Assembly (NCBI RefSeq): GCF_020991125.1
Contig: NZ_CP087715.1
Coordinates: forward strand, 2,886,501 to 2,950,500
Length of the DNA stretch: 64,000 bases
Direction of reading: 5' to 3'
Origin: Microbulbifer celer
Lineage (GTDB): Bacteria > Pseudomonadota > Gammaproteobacteria > Pseudomonadales > Cellvibrionaceae
The notes under the pieces are model-generated. The model had not been told where the DNA came from, did no database searches, and saw only the letters and a list, made by a program, of their open reading frames with translations. Position 1 is the stretch's first letter. Each line of letters begins with the position of its first letter. Shown here in pieces: positions 63,510 through 64,000 of the stretch. A program made the position numbers and the translations under genes.

Positions 63510-64000
63510 CTAATTTTTAAGGACCTGAACTTGGCCGTAATGAACCTTTTTCGCATTGGTTGGCTTTCCATCTACTACTTCAAATTGCAAAAATGCTTCG
63601 CATTCCTTGCAATTACCGCCAGACCAATACGACACAATTAGCGTGCTCCCTTTGCACACCGCAGATGTAGGCAAGTATGTTCTATCTAATGGATACAATG
63701 ATTTTAAGCTCTTGATCTCGCTAGGACTTAGCACTCTAGTTCCACCTGGAAAGATAAAAGCCGATTTTTCCACGATAGCAGAAGAACCATAAAAACCTTC
63801 AATTTTGTATTCTTCTGGAATTTCCATTTCATACTTATAGGGAAACTGCTCACTTTTCAGTCGAACTTTATATGAGCCACAATCTACGATTTCTTCAACG
63901 GTATCAGATTCGATGATTTTTCCGTCAAGATTAAAGCTAGCCGCGTTCACTTGAACTGAAACAACAAAGGCAGCTCCCAGAAAAAATTTTATCAATTTCA
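63510..64000 (-). CDS. Secreted hypothetical protein, start at the window edge
   Basis: About 160 residues visible. The N-terminus IKFFLGAAFVVSVQVNA is a signal peptide with cleavage near VNA. The mature part holds four cysteines, including CKEC near residue 130, and ends YGQVQVLKN. The last visible bases read TGAAATTGATAAAA; if the next base is A on the minus strand, the protein starts MKLIKFFLG at an ATG straddling the edge. The in-frame TTG at 63995 is the alternative. No family recognised. Confidence 0.65.
   Translation of the reverse strand, partial: KLIKFFLGAAFVVSVQVNAASFNLDGKIIESDTVEEIVDCGSYKVRLKSEQFPYKYEMEIPEEYKIEGFYGSSAIVEKSAFIFPGGTRVLSPSEIKSLKSLYPLDRTYLPTSAVCKGSTLIVSYWSGGNCKECEAFLQFEVVDGKPTNAKKVHYGQVQVLKN

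Noticed and set aside
1..64000. tRNA, rRNA or riboswitch genes
   Set aside because: No cloverleaf, conserved T-loop or rRNA segment was recognised on either strand by eye; a tRNAscan or Infernal run would be decisive.

Overview
The window looks like the chromosome of a marine or soil polysaccharide-degrading gammaproteobacterium, most like the Microbulbifer/Cellvibrio/Saccharophagus group. This rests on CBM2 modules joined by long poly-serine linkers, a GH10/GH43 xylan locus, four TonB-dependent receptors and SelO, Ppk/Ppx and ParC of gammaproteobacterial type. No rRNA, tRNA or CRISPR array was seen. The genus is an inference from gene content only.

Layout. 0-12.5 kb: phosphate-related block, with two related TonB receptors flanking a frameshifted PhoX-like phosphatase, then ppk and ppx diverging from three 11-bp repeats that resemble a PHO box, and selO translationally coupled to ppx. 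12.5-18.9 kb: xylan utilisation (GH10 xylanase diverging from a GPH transporter and a GH43 xylosidase, then a Nudix-type regulator), bounded by two inverted copies of a dispersed palindromic repeat. 18.9-22.1 kb: marR-emrA-emrB efflux operon. 22.2-28.7 kb: secreted redox operon encoding a roughly 1,300-residue CBM2 / sugar dehydrogenase / CBM2 / cytochrome c / DUF1592-type fusion, a DUF1552 protein and a damaged Lcl-domain lipoprotein. 29.2-38.4 kb: parC, a DUF2214 protein, fetAB, and a Fur-box-preceded siderophore receptor with DUF3649, PepSY and DUF3325 partners.

38.4-58 kb is accessory DNA, mostly AT-richer than the rest: two VOC proteins, a PD40 protein and an acyl-CoA oxidase-like protein; four sulfotransferases and a glycosyltransferase; a second SelO flanked by a 147-bp duplication and two broken genes; then a defence island. 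That island holds a SIR2-HerA pair preceded by a HEPN-like gene. The HEPN-like gene is bracketed by integron attC-like sites, and an IS3 element lies between one attC and a small glycine-rich membrane protein gene. 58-64 kb: a fourth TonB receptor, a DUF3291 protein, a TrmH-family methyltransferase, a zinc-ribbon fragment and a secreted protein cut by the window edge.

Several genes (phoX-like, Lcl, the fragment at 47.6 kb, the crystallin-J1-like gene at 50.7 kb) are interrupted. The phoX break is a one-base change in a G run, so some of these could be sequencing errors rather than true pseudogenes.
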